From contig BSQZ01000035.1 in the NCBI GenBank assembly GCA_033239005.1, positions 124,001 to 188,000 of the forward strand: a stretch of DNA of 64,000 nt, in the 5' to 3' direction. Position numbers and translations under genes: made by a program. Numbering within the stretch: the first letter of the stretch is position 1; each line of letters begins with the position of its first letter. Of the stretch, positions 12,443 through 23,959 are shown in pieces. Under the pieces are notes generated by a model. The model worked only from the letters and a program-made list of their open reading frames with translations, was not told where the DNA came from and did no database searches. Origin of the DNA: Lamellibrachia satsuma (Eukaryota > Annelida > Polychaeta > Sabellida > Siboglinidae).

Positions 12443-13045
12443 TCTAACAGTTACTCCCACTCCATAGAACCATGTAACATAAAACTGTGGATATACATTA
12501 TTAGGAGCTGTAAATATTGTATAATGTTGGTGTCACATTTACAGGTACCGCATTCAGCTTATTAAAAGGACATGCCCTAATTAGCATACACCCCCTTTTT
12601 TAATCAGCAAGGTCCATCATTATTGTAATTTGACTAGTACGGAACAACTGAAACGTGTCACCGTCTAGTGTTAAACAGTTGACACCACTTTTCAGTTTGT
12701 CACCAAATTACATCACTAGTGCTAAAAAATTACCTTATTGCCTAGAGAACTAGAGAAACAAATGCTGGTGTACGCTTATAAGAACAAATTCCTTGAAATT
12801 TGTCTTTAGCCCAATTTTTTTTCAAGCGTACTGTACGCTTATTAGGTCGAATACGGTATCAAATGCAAGGAAATTAGTATTGCTGACGGTACTGTTGTCA
12901 AGTTAGGTTAGGGTGGGCAAGGAGCCCCCCTCAAGGCGAAATCATATGCGGGAAAGAATCATTTTGGTAAATATTATCTATGTGCTATGAACGATCTAGT
13001 TCATTATCTTAGGTATGTTTTGTGTATGGAAATTGTTGACGTACC
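12443..13045. repeat. 3' flank of the RING pseudogene; inverted match of 26,010-26,640
   Basis: Shared landmarks in opposite orientation include TAATGTATAT(C/A)CAC near 12,490/26,580, GTACGCTTATAAGAAC near 12,770/26,300 and ATTATCTATGTGCTATGA near 12,975/26,090. Homology stops abruptly at about 13,045, where the DEG/ENaC block begins. Confidence 0.8.
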
Positions 13046-13051
13046 TAGCTT

Positions 13052-13263
13052 CTGAAACAAGGTGTGCATTCCTGCTGGGACGTTATCACCTATGTCCTGC
13101 ACCACTGGAATGACGCCTTGGTTGTGTAAACGAAACTTCAATCCCACTGCGTTGTTTGGACCCTTCGTGTACTGGTACTGTTCGGTGTTCACCACCAGTT
13201 GTAGTCCGTTTTTGACTCCTACAGAACATCGACCGTTTCTGAAGTGTAACTGTTGGTTACATA
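13052..13263 (-). pseudogene. DEG/ENaC copy A, exon 4 (3' end lost at a breakpoint)
   Basis: Encodes GRCSVGVKNGLQLVVNTEQY and later KFRLHNQGVIP and GDNVPAGMHT, the palm/beta-ball part of the ASC extracellular domain. It is nearly identical to exon 4 of copy C (57,630-57,856). The final codons and donor are replaced at about 13,050 by the flank of the inverted RING block, so the exon cannot splice onward. Confidence 0.9.
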
Positions 13264-14932
13264 CTGTATAGGTATTACAATACTTTACATTTATCAAACA
13301 ATACTGGTTTAATGCACGAGTTGCACGAGTCTAGATGTGACCAGATTATTTCGTGAAGTCATCCGCCATAACAACTCGTAAAATAATGTAATTTAATAGG
13401 AAGGTCTTGCCGAATGTAATTCTGTTTGATTCAATCAATTATACCTTATAAGGAAAATGGAAATATTAGAAAATATGGAATTATTCCTTGGGAAACTCCT
13501 AACCTGACCAGTGGTCGAGTGAAAGGACAGTACAGTCCCCACTCAGTGACAGTTCGACAACATCAACGTAAACATTATAAACTTTTATTATTAAATAGGA
13601 CATTGTCACAAAGTGGTTTGGGATAACGATTTGGGCTTTATCTCCTACCCCCTTGTATATTTAGTTAAATTAAAAGAATTTGCACCAGAAGTCCACACTC
13701 GACAGTCTACGTAATAGTGCTGCCATATAACGTACGCCATGGTGTGATATTGACACAATACAAGTTTGTCATCTGGTGAGTAAGGTATAACTACTTGAGT
13801 ATATTTGTTACATTTTAAATTTGCGCATAATTCCTTCCGTTATGATGGTCAAATTTAGTATGTGTAGAACCGCTTTGACGTGATTGATACAATGGTATAA
13901 TTGTTAATCATATTTAGTGAAGATATATGAATTTTAATGTACGAACTAGCCAGTTGTTGTTCGGCAAGCCAGCAAAGTGCGACAAATGATTTAACACGTT
14001 TGATAGGTGCTAGATAGCTCAGAATATTCGTTTGATTAATATAACACATTAAGTTGTAGGAGTTGAGTGATACAATTAAAAGCGTTGTTTCCGTATCAAT
14101 GCAGACATTCGGGTGATATTAAATTTAGGTGTAAATTGAGGTCTTGGTGTATCTGAAGATTGTTGGTCGGTTATGTAATGCGGCTATTCTAGAACTGAAG
14201 TCTTTCATAGGGCCTAACCCCGAAGTCCTAGGAACGTGATGTCGCAGTCCTAGGGATGAATTAGGTTTCATTAAGCTCTGCTATTGGTTAGTTAGACTTC
14301 CTGCACAATATGGCCTAGTATTTAATGAATTTGCACGATGTCGCAGATCGCAGATGATGTGACTTGTATAAAATTAGTTTGTTTACTTAAGCCACGTAGC
14401 GATGGTACTTAGTGATTGAATCGTGCTATTGGCGCCGAATAGCGACCAATGGCAGATGTCATGTTTGGTATGATTGGAAAACTTGTAGTTTACTAATATT
14501 ATTTATCCTTGTGTTAGCATTTAATTACGGGGGAGAACAAATATCTTGAGTTGTTGATTTGTGTCAAACCCAGCATAATGGTGAAGTAAATATGTTTACG
14601 ATCTCAATTTTGACAGTGGGTTGAGATAAAGGAAATTTGTAAAGTGCTTTTTCTGTTATAAATCTTGTACGAGATGCACTTTGGTGTACACCATCATTAT
14701 GTAGATTATTATGATATAGACTTTATGTAGGATATTACTTGATTCGAATGTTTGATACTGGGGTGTTTCGGTTCAACTGTTGCGTAACTTTTCAGAAGTC
14801 AACTTGCAAGTTGTATAGGCAATCAAGCCTTTCCGGGGTCTGTATATGATATGTGTCATTAGATAGTCATCATACCAATTGATTTACACTCCAAGCAGTG
14901 TACCTGCAATTGCAGAATATATGATTGTTTAC
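13264..14932 (-). other. Copy A intron; direct paralogue of 57,857-59,744
   Basis: No exon seen. It is highly similar along its length to the copy C intron, e.g. GTCCTAGGAACGTGATGTCG at about 14,225 and 58,927, so it dates from the segmental duplication. Confidence 0.8.
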
Positions 14933-15050
14933 AGTGGTGTTGACCTTATCGTTGGGGCTGATCCGGGCGTTGAACGTGTAACATATTCCAGCATCAGTCA
15001 GAGTCAAATCGAAATCTTCGTGACTGCACTGCGCTCTCTTCCATCGACAA
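14933..15050 (-). pseudogene. DEG/ENaC copy A, exon 3
   Basis: Encodes CSHEDFDLTLTDAGICYTFN, matching the ASC signature 'F..t.td.G.CytFN'. Relative to copy C one G is missing at the donor (ACTGTAAAC against ACTGGTAAAT), so splicing at the GT would leave the reading frame out of phase with exon 4. Confidence 0.88.
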
Positions 15051-15154
15051 CTAGTGTGACAGTAACATGTAGATGTGATTAGTGAGCAACAACAAACAAG
15101 CATCGCACTTCCATGCCGATACATTTATCATACTTGATAGGTCTCACGCTCATG

Positions 15155-15274
15155 CACGCACGCACGCACACGCACACGCACGCACACGCACTCACATACA
15201 CGTACACGCAAACATACGCGCACGCACGCACAAGCACACACAGGCACGCACAAGCACACACACGCCCACGCGCA

Positions 15275-15317
<43 letters not shown>

Positions 15318-15335
15318 CGCTTGCTCTCTCTCTGT
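15155..15335. repeat. (AC/GC)n followed by (CT)n microsatellites
   Basis: ACGCACGC-type runs, then an uninterrupted CT run (about 15,277-15,315). The paralogous site at 59,970-60,168 has the same order with a longer CT tract. Confidence 0.95.
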
Positions 15336-15520
15336 GGGTAAAGTTAATGAGATTGTTGTCATCATTGCAACAATAACCATCTCCACCATCCATCTAAATT
15401 TAGTAGCATCAATATCGATATTGTTGTCAACAGTATAGAAAAAGTCATTATTACAAGTAGTACACTGCAGTACATTGCGAAATTGACATACAAGAGTCAT
15501 CGGGCTATCAAGAAACTTAC

Positions 15521-15679
15521 GACGCAATCATATCTTCCTTGCGGTGTGCATGCAGGCGGTAGACATCAAGCATCGACTGGTAGCTGACGCCCCACTTCGT
15601 GTAGAACGTAGATATGTTTGTACGATTGTACATGTCGTTCAGCCAGTGGTATGAGCGACTTTCTTCGGTAGCCAGCAGT
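15521..15679 (-). pseudogene. DEG/ENaC copy A, exon 2
   Basis: 159 bp between a GTGTTGCAG acceptor and GTAAGT donor, encoding LLATEESRSYHWLNDMYNRT and ending RKEDMIAS. It is one codon shorter than exon 2 of copy C. Intact in itself, but the copy it belongs to is rearranged and broken. Confidence 0.88.
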
Positions 15680-15799
15680 CTGCAACACTGTGTTGACAAT
15701 GCTGAGTTCGCAGTTATTCACCAGCAATCAATGACATTTGTAGCAGTAATCTGGAAACAGCGCTTGCTATGGCCTTATAGTCAAGTGCAGTGATGAACC

Positions 15800-16190
15800 T
15801 ATTTTGATATATGCTGCCCCATTGCTCTTTATTGTATCATGATGCTGACTATCTCGGGACCACTGGACCACTTGACCACTGCAGACAAGTTTTCCCAGTT
15901 TCTCCTGTAGGAGGGCATATGCACCATTTGTGTGTCCAGTGTTGCAGACGATCGTATTAAAATACATGGCCCCGACCATGTCTTCCAAGTTCCAAGTTAG
16001 TTTTGATTAATGTCATTACTGCTGTCACCATCTCGTCACCTGTTCCTGTGGCCAAATAAGGCACTCCTAAATGCGGATCTTCGTGGGGAACTACGATAGG
16101 CAGCCGTTCTAGGTTCTCTTTTCCTTTTATTTGTAGAAGATATTTACCATCCCAATGGACTGTCAATGCATCACAGTACTTAATTTCAAT
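15800..16190 (-). mobile_element. Conserved transposon-derived(?) protein fragment, copy 1
   Basis: The minus strand reads LTVHWDGKYLLQIKGKENLE, RLPIVVPHED, GVPYLATGTGDEM, then across a frame change FNTIVCNTGHTNGAYALLQ. I recall this WDGK...GTG...NTG...GA-LLE pattern from dispersed, transposase-like proteins in invertebrate genomes, but cannot name the family. Related copies at 48,850-49,200 (plus) and 60,645-60,960 (minus) have the same satellite next to them. Frameshifts make each inactive. Confidence 0.5.
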
Positions 16191-16550
16191 AACTTGACCT
16201 ATATTTTCCCCTAAAAGTGCCCCTAGTGACAACAAGCGTAATACCTTGGACTACACACAACACAAGAAGCGCTTCCTAATGACCACATATGTATTAACCT
16301 GACCTGTATTTCTCCCACGAAGCGCCTCTAGTAAGAACTAACGTAATAACTTCACCTATATTCCATCCAATAAGCATCCTGAAGCAACGAATGAAATAAC
16401 GAAACGGCAAAAGTAGGGAAGTAGCAAAACATGATACAGCAAAACAGCGAAACAGCAAAAGCGACAAAGTAGCAAAACAAAGAAACGATGAAACAGCAAA
16501 ACAGCAAAAGTAGGGAAGTAGCAAAACAACTAAACAGTGACCCATCAAAG
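16190..16550 (-). repeat. Satellite plus minisatellite next to the fragment, copy 1
   Basis: First, diverged tandem units sharing 'CCCACGAAGCGCCTCTAGTAA...AACGTAATAA' (16,190-16,375). Then short units of the type GAAACAGCAAAAGTAGGGAA (16,380-16,550). The same pair in the same order occurs at 60,960-61,320 and, inverted, at 47,890-48,830. Confidence 0.8.
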
Positions 16551-17395
16551 AGGTTGGTAATGCAATGTTCCGCTCCTATAAACCTAATTGTATTTTAGGT
16601 TCTACGGCAACCGCTCCAGTAACCGTACATTTATTTGCGTATGTTACCCTAATTAGCGATTTTATTTAGATGATTTCGTCTTAGTCATTGTTTTTAGCAT
16701 TACATTTTGTGACGATATTCTGACGAGTTGAACTAAGTCATGCAGGTACTACTACCCACTGATGCTGCTGTTGTTGTTGCTGCTGCTACTAACGATAATA
16801 ATAGTAATACCAATAATGTTCTTAATAATGTACTACGGGTACTACTACTAATAATGTTCTTAATATAGTAATACTAATAATGTCCAGTATACATATTAAT
16901 AATGAAATCAGTGTTTATCATTCCTAAATACAGTGGCACATGTCTATTTGCTATATATTTGAAAAAGTAGATTAACTTTTAGAAACATACTTACCTCACG
17001 TACTATTGATTCAAGCCCGTTCCCTAGTGCGTAACTGGATCTACTGAAATTAGTGAGCAGCAACGCTTTTTCTAGGCCAGCTATCGTGAAAGTTTAAAGT
17101 ACATGCGCCGTATTGAGCTGCTTTAATAAGTATGTTGTAGGAACATAACAATGGCGAAATTAGTGATGTGTCAATGGCTTCCTTGAACATTTGCCATATG
17201 GATCTTCTGCACTAAGCATTAATAATAGAACAGGTAGGTTTTATAATAATTATTATTATTAATGTTGCTTATCTAAGGAGCGTAGATCACGTGATGTTTT
17301 GTCTGGATGATAAAGCCAGCTGGTATGTATGTTTCAACGAGTTGAACTGTATACGTACACATCTCCGCGTGTGAAGCGTTGTGACTTGTTGGATA
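16551..17395. other. Non-coding block paralogous to 61,320-62,435
   Basis: Imperfect (TAC/TAA)n stretches near 16,750-16,880 and otherwise unique AT-rich DNA, matched in order by the 61-62-kb copy. No gene seen. Confidence 0.6.
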
Positions 17396-17585
17396 TATTT
17401 AATATAAAGGCACCCATCCAGTGCTCACCATTTTATGACCACACTGCTCGCTCAGCACAAATAGACAATAATCCCTGAGAACCCCGTCACCCGAATCTCA
17501 ATATGTATATGAAATGCAACGAAGACCAGACCAAAGATCAGCGCACTCTGGATATATCTGTTGTTCCACATTATGTCGACATGGT
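17395..17585 (+). pseudogene. TATA plus short ORF block, disrupted copy
   Basis: TTTAATATAAAGGC is followed about 35 bp later by ATGACCACACTGCTC, but the frame stops at TAG after 9 codons (AAATAG). Beyond it, YMKCNEDQTKDQRTLDI is still readable. The partner at 62,435-62,655 is open. The block ends at 17,585 at a fusion with DEG/ENaC exon 6. Confidence 0.5.
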
Positions 17586-17589
17586 CTAC

Positions 17590-17689
17590 AAAATTTAGAT
17601 TCTAATATTTCGTTACGGAACCTAACCACCTTCAAGATCAGACTGGACTCTTTCCTTCAAAAGACTCGATTGGACGGAACTTTTTACAG
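17590..17689 (+). pseudogene. DEG/ENaC copy A, 3' end of exon 6
   Basis: Encodes NISLRNLTTFKIRLDSFLQK then TRLDGTFY up to a GTATTT donor, matching the end of the large exon of copy C. The upstream 1.4 kb of that exon is missing because the block is joined here to unrelated upstream sequence. Confidence 0.9.
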
Positions 17690-17699
17690 GTATTTTCCT

Positions 17700-17945
17700 T
17701 CAATTTTATTAAACGCGCACAAACACCCACACAACCACACCACACACACCCACACATACACCCACATGCACGCATGTACACACGCACGCACACACAAACC
17801 CGCCCATATTTGTCAATTGTGTTATTAAGCATTTCCAACTGGTAGCATTTACCCAATCAGTAGACGATTTGTTCCATTCATATATGGTTCTCTGTGATAA
17901 CGAATACTTTCTGATACCCAATCTACGCTGTTCCTTCATTAATGT
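17700..17945 (-). mobile_element. AC-rich microsatellite and LINE 3' fragment in intron 6 of copy A
   Basis: ACAC/CGCA-rich tract (about 17,715-17,805), then minus-strand coding like RRLGIRKYSLSQRTIYEWNK, resembling the last residues of LINE RT ORFs ('..FS.R....WN.LP'). The same fragment sits at 53,745-53,890 in copy C's intron, so it predates the duplication. Confidence 0.65.
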
Positions 17946-18213
17946 TACTTTGTGACCTCCAATGCTTCTATCGCCCTTATGTCAGTACTTAATACTCCTA
18001 TCAATATTTCATAACCATTTGATATTTTACAAACTACTGTTTGATCTCCTCTTAATCTTCTTGTCCCGAGTGTTTTAAACAACACTATTTTATATGTTTC
18101 TCATAGGTACGATATCTCAGTTATGGAATCGGTTTATTTCCTCTTCTTTCTCGCATTTATATCCTTGTTATGAATGAGTAAGACATTCAAAGTTCCTTAC
18201 GAATTTGTTTCAG

Positions 18214-18305
18214 TTGCAACTTTCTGGAGTTGAATATCTACATGCGTGACCTGCGTGTCCAGGAATACGAGCAGTTTGAGACCTTCAGTCTCATTGACTT
18301 GCTAA
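18214..18305 (+). pseudogene. DEG/ENaC copy A, exon 7 (donor lost)
   Basis: TTTGTTTCAG acceptor, then CNFLELNIYMRDLRVQEYEQ and IDLL, the segment leading to TM2. The donor is AT instead of GT (CTAAATAATGG here, CTAAGTAATGG in copy C), so this exon should not splice normally. Confidence 0.9.
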
Positions 18306-18876
18306 ATAATGGTTATGTGACTTGTTAAATTTCTAAAGAACTCAGAAAAGCTCAGTTGTGTTGTTGACAGGTTACCAAACAATGTTGTTGTTATAACGTC
18401 AAGAAACAAATCCTTTAGTTATTCCAAAAGTAAAACGCCCTTTAAAATATACAGTATTGCAATTTGAATTTGGTTAACAATAGGTGAAGAGTGTCGTAAA
18501 TTCATAGCCGTGTCCTCGATTATTATATAATAAAGTACGTTGGAACCGTTTTCCGCTGCTAATCTCTATTAACCGTTTTGTTTGCTGACGCCATATTGCC
18601 GAAATCAGCAATTTCAAGTGACACAGTTTCTATTCCCCAAAATTTTAATTTTCAAAACATTCTTCGGTTGAATGAGCATCATTTGCCTTTGGTTTAACTG
18701 TCTTGTGAACACCAACAAGTAACTAGCACATAGGTTTGGATTACTTTCTAAGTCAAAATGATAAACCATAGAAATAAATCGATGTTTCGAGGAATTTTCA
18801 GAGGTTCTTTAACATTTATGACGTGACGAATTTTACACCACAGAGTGATTAATATAGTTGCTCATGCGTGTTGCAG

Positions 18877-19022
18877 GTAACATCGGCGGTTCGATGGGGT
18901 TGCTCATTGGCGCGAGCGTCATAACCCTCTTCGAAGCAGTAGACGCCTTCGCGATCACATTGTCCAGAAAGAAAAGGCGACCACGGCGGCAACCGAACCA
19001 TGAGGCGGAGAATGAAATCTGA
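18877..19022 (+). pseudogene. DEG/ENaC copy A, exon 8 (TM2 and C-tail)
   Basis: GTGTTGCAG acceptor, then NIGGSMGLLIGASVITLFEA, a classic ASC TM2 with the GAS selectivity tract, and a short basic tail (SRKKRRPRRQPN) to TGA. The sequence itself is intact. Confidence 0.92.
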
Positions 19023-19750
19023 GATATTTGTCCAAGAACCGATACATATGTGAAACTAGGTTGTTCTCTTTAAGCGGACGTGTGCAAGATAAACTGATAT
19101 TAATGGCATCTAGCTGGTTTCGCAGTGACTTAACCGGTAGGCAGAGTGACTTTTTATTTGTCCACGATCGCCTCGCGGGTCGAGGGACGTGTGTTGATCT
19201 TTTTACAAATTACAAACGGTTGATGACATGACTCAAATTCTTCAAAGCTTGCTACTATAGATGTCAGGATGTAACACCCTGTTTGTGTATCCAAGAAACA
19301 TGAAAAGAACGGGACGCGTTGTTTCGCGTCCTCCTCTCTTGTGGCCTACATTCCGAAAAACGAATTTCGGTCAATTACAGTTTTAACGTTCTGATACATT
19401 CGTTGAAGAAACTATTTCTAAAATTTATTTCTGTTTCAGCATATGAATGTTTCATTGCGCTTAAAAATGCAATGCTGCTAATTGGCAATTATTTTGTATG
19501 TCATATTCAACGTTTAGTGGTTGCATATTGTATGACACCACTGAACTTCCTTCGAAAGGTAACAAATGTTAAAAATGGATATGTTGGAAAAACTCAAATT
19601 GTAATGCAGCAACACACCTTTAGCCAATCATCGACACAATCGATGTGCAAAAGTTGATAGCAGGAAAGTGTCTTGAATGTGTCGCTATGCAATCTTGTAG
19701 TCACAGCAGCAGACGATCGATTTACGAGACAGAGGCAAGCAGTTGATCTC
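19023..19750 (+). repeat. Downstream flank duplicated (inverted) at 51,960-52,698
   Basis: A broken open frame at 19,319-19,657 (SVSAYECFIALKNAMLLIG) has a counterpart at 52,061-52,441. Because it recurs with the duplication and has indels, I read it as shared 3' flank rather than a gene. Confidence 0.65.
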
Positions 19751-19756
19751 TGCTGC

Positions 19757-19779
19757 TACTACTACTGCTTCTTCTACTG

Positions 19780-19827
<48 letters not shown>

Positions 19828-20010
19828 TTACTACCTACCTACTACTACTACTACTACTACTACTACTAGTAGTAGTAGTACTATTACTACTACTACTACT
19901 ACTACTACTACTACCACTGCTGCTGCTACTGCTACTACTACCACTATTACTACCTACTACCACTACCACTGTAACTACCACTTCCACTACCACTACTACT
20001 ATTACCTACA
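19757..20010. repeat. (TAC)n trinucleotide tract
   Basis: About 250 bp of CTA/TAC repeats, with an internal inversion to TAG near 19,865-19,880. The paralogous site (51,905-51,975) is much shorter. Poly-T/Y/L frames are artefacts. Confidence 0.95.
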
Positions 20011-20869
20011 ATCTTACAAGATAATGGAGCTAGTGTGGACACATATCATGATACTTGTTCTAGACTCTTACGACTTCGTGCGCTATACTTTCAGGGTTTC
20101 ATCTCTTACACAAGGAAACAATTGTAACAGTTTTATATTTTGAAATTCCCTTGGGTTATAGTCCCCATCAACACAACTATTTGCCAACAAGCGGCTACAG
20201 AATCTAGTTCCTGAATTGCTATAACAGTGGCGCCATACGGTGAAATGTGCACTTGTGTGGCTGCGACAGCCATTCTCGCCACCAGGTACAAGTAACCTGC
20301 AATTTTACTGTTGGAAGAAGAAGAATTGTTTTATTTGACCAATGTAACATTTCAAAAGATAGGTACATCCATGTTAACAAAACAATATTACATATTATAA
20401 GTTTGTCATTTTACAATGAATGTGTCTAAGACTAATTAGTTGCTATCGAGGAGCCATCTTATAAATTAGAATATTTATTAGTTAGTAAATTAGTTGGTCT
20501 AGCAAGTTATGCACTTTCACACAAGTGCAATTCTTCCAAATATAAGGAAAACATAATGCAATGCGTGTGGGCGTGGGTGCATGTGTACCTGTAAATCTAC
20601 AAAAAGTGTGTAATGTGTATTCTCCTTGTGTAGTTGTGAATACGTGCGTTCGTTGAGTACGTGCGTGCGTTTCGTTGCATGCTTTGTCAATGTTGGTTCT
20701 GCCTACACGTATAACAATTTGCTATATTGCACGAGGTTTGATAGTTTTGTATGTACTGATGTTTGGTGTAGTTCGCAAACCCCTTAGATTATGTATGAAG
20801 GCTTTTTCTTTTACCAGAGCTGGTGTATTGTTTAAAGTGTTAGGTAGATTGTGTATCAGGCATCATGTT

Positions 20870-23015
20870 GTGTTCTAAATGTATGTAATTCGTGTTGTCT
20901 TCGTGTGTTGTGAGTGTGGATGTTTGTGTTTGGTGTCAGCTGCCAAATTTGCAAGTACAATTGTAACAGATAGTGCATAAATTTATAATAAAACTTGAAT
21001 TCTTGTACTCTTAGTAAATCTGTGCTTTTTAGTAAATTTAATCTTTTGAAAAGCGGATCCGTATGCGAGTTATATCCACTCATAGTTAGTATTCTAACAG
21101 CCTTCTTGTGTACTTTGTATATTCTTTCACTTTGATAGCCCCATGCCATGATGCAATAGTCCACATGTGGTAGGACTAGTATATTATACATAATTTGTTT
21201 TATTTTGGGGTAATATATGTTCAAGCTTATTTAGCTCTCCGGTTTTCTGGAATTGTTCTTATTTGAAGTGATTTTAAAATGTTTCCTCCATTTATAATTT
21301 CTGCCTAAGGTTAGACCTAGGAAGTTCAATTCATTTACTTTGTCAATGCTTGTGTTACTGATTTGGAGCGTAGGTGCATTTACTTGTTTATTTGGCATGT
21401 GGAAAGCATATAACTAGGTTTGTGTATGTTTAGTGACAGTTAGTTAATTTCAAGCCATTCATTTATTTTACCAAGTTCGTCATTAAATAAGGAACCAGCA
21501 TCTATGTTCTCCGTATTAAAAATATTATTTAGCGTACTTGGAAGGGTAGTGTCGGTGCGTAAGTTGTGAAATTAAGCATGTCAGTAGTCTGTGAAATATC
21601 ATTTGGGTAGAATATAAACAACAGCGGCCCAAGAACAGACCAATTTGGGACACCAATACTTATTTTCAATGTTTTAGATTTAATATAGCCCAACTCTACA
21701 TATTGATTTTTATTTAATAGGTAGCTGTTGGAAACTTTCAGTGCATGGCTTTCCAACCCATAGTATTTTAGTGTGTTCAGTAATATTTTATAACCAATTG
21801 TATCAAAAGCCTTAGATAGATCGAGAAAGATGTTTGTAGGCATCTTACTGTTATCCATTTGAGTAGTGATTCTATCCACCAACTTTAAGGCTCCATATTT
21901 TGTTGAGTGACCAGGTCGAAAACCATATTGATTTTATGCAAAAAAAATTATTCTTCGAAATATTCAGACAGTTGACGGCTCATTACTTTTTGATATTGTT
22001 GGCAATTGGTTAATTAGTTAATTGGATCCGCATCTATTTTTCTTCGGAAGATTGTTTATAGTTATCTTGATAGTTTCTTCATCAATTTCTTTAAATTTGA
22101 AATTTTTGTTTTGTGCATTCTTGAAATAGTGTTTGTGATTTTTGTCTAATTTGTTAGTTATTTCAGTATTATTTTCTTTAATTATCATAGGAGATAATTC
22201 TTTTATTTTATTCCTAGACAACATTTCATTCATGGTTTTCCATATGTTTCTGATGTCGTGTTTAAATTTGGTGAATGTAGTTTCTAAGTAAATTGTTTTA
22301 GCTGTTTGGATGCCGCTATTTAATATGGCATTGTATGTTTGTAAGTTTATGTTTATGGTATTGTATTCTTGTGTGCTAGGTCTTGTCTTTTTCAATTTCT
22401 AATATAATTTATCTCTATATATTATTGATTTAAGCAATCCCTGCGTAATCCATTTTGACTTCTTACGTTTATATTTTTTTAATTTGACTAATTTACAGGG
22501 CATACGTTTATCTTTAGCTTTTAACATAGCATTGTGTATCATGTCATAGATCATATTTGTATCAGCTGACCTGATTTTATCTAGTTTGTTGTAGGTTTTC
22601 GATGCAATTTTCTAATTTTTTACTCGGGTCATGGCTTTCTATGTTTGTACATTTATTTGTATAAATGTGGGAGTGGCCGCTTATTAATGGTCATGTCAAA
22701 TGATATAAAATAGGGTTGATGATCAGATAGTGTCTTTAATAATACTATTTTTGACTTTGTTGATAGTTTTTTGTTTCAAGGAAGAAGTTGTCTATTCGTG
22801 TACCAGTTGTATGACAAAATATCGTTGGCAGGGTAGTTTACGGATAAAAACTATCACTACATACTTCGTTTTCATTTATCTTTATCATATTTAAATTATA
22901 GTCACAAGCCAGCCAATATTACTTCGTTTTTGTTTTCTATGTTTGCTACGAGCACTGTGAGGTCATTTATAAACTGCCCAGTTTGATCATGTAGCATTCT
23001 GAGAGGCCGGTAGAT
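20870..23015 (-). mobile_element. Decayed LINE: endonuclease, RT and 3' end
   Basis: From 23,015 downwards the minus strand reads GNIYRPL with FINDLTVLVANIENKNEVIL (endonuclease middle). Then a linker (22,018-22,395), IFLDLSKAFDTIGYKILL (RT palm), GVPNWSVLGPLLFIF (normally GVPQGSVLGP), and TTYAPTLPF where YADDT should be. The C-terminal block is LPHVDYCIMAWGYQSERIYK. The order is complete but broken by stops, and the catalytic YADD is destroyed. The 3' end plus flank also occurs inverted at 50,285-51,300. Confidence 0.85.
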
Positions 23016-23422
23016 GTTGCCTGGGCTGTGGGTAGCCCACCGCCAGTTACTTTAATAATCTGTCACTCCCAATATTCATACTCATTTAGATTAATCAGTA
23101 CCTCATATTTGAATCTTGTATAATCCAATTTCTAGACAAAGGTACGTTCTTACGTATCTTAACTACGCCATAGCACTAGATTCTGAATAATGGCACCGTG
23201 AGCTGTGTATTAGCTAGAGCCAGCCAGCCACATTCCGTGTGTACTAGTAGAACGTGTACCGAGACGAATACATAGATACATTATTTAGGTTGGTGAAGGT
23301 AGGAGGAAGCCACTGTTATACTGAATGTATGCCAAAACAAGACCGTTAGACTTAATTTCGAACATTTATATCAACCACCCCCAATATCGTCCACGTCGCT
23401 CCATACTCCATTCATCACCACC

Positions 23423-23953
23423 ATGTCACCCAAACGAAAAGACAATAGACCAGACATCGAACCAGTTGCCAGCGCATACATTGACACCAACATGATTCTA
23501 AAAATGATATCCCTCCTGGAAGACAATAGAATCACCAAACAACTTCAAGCAGTCCTGTTCCCTCAGGATCTGGTCAAACAAATCGACACACTACATCAAG
23601 AAATAGCCAACCTCTCAGCACAATTACACGACAAAAACGACAAAATAGTGCATGTAGAAAACAGAGTAGAAACTCTCGAGGATGAACTGGACTCGATGCA
23701 GCAGTACTCGAGACGGCCAAATGTTCGCATCCAGGGGATAGGTGAACATATGCGCGGTGAAAATCTGGAGGAGAAACCTACTGAAATTGTAAACAACAAA
23801 ATGCACATAACTCCGCCAATCGCACGCAATCACCTGGAACGATGCCACCGACTCGGACGCCCAGTCGACGGCCAGACAAAGCCGAGAACCACCATTGTTC
23901 GCTTCCACAGCGTTTCCGTTTATTCAAATCAAGTTGAACAGAATAATTGTTGA
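23423..23953 (+). mobile_element. LINE ORF1-like coiled-coil protein
   Basis: A 176-codon frame starting MSPKRKDN has a predicted heptad-like region (LHQEIANLSAQLHDKND, then VETLEDELDSMQQYSRRPNV) followed by RNHLERCHRLGRP and PRTTIVRFHS. A coiled coil plus 'RR.NVRI.GI...RCHRLGR' is the pattern of ORF1 RNA-binding proteins of several LINE clades. The frame degenerates after VRFHS, so the C-terminus is lost. RT remains follow at 24,325 on the same strand. Confidence 0.75.
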
Positions 23954-23959
23954 ACAAAC

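Noticed and set aside
15082..15438. His/Thr/Ser-Leu-rich frames
   Set aside because: Translation of AC and CT microsatellites; the paralogous site at 60 kb has the same artefact.
19319..19657. 112-codon frame with a counterpart at 52,061-52,441
   Set aside because: Conservation is explained by the recent inverted duplication of the channel's 3' flank; indels between copies shift the frame.
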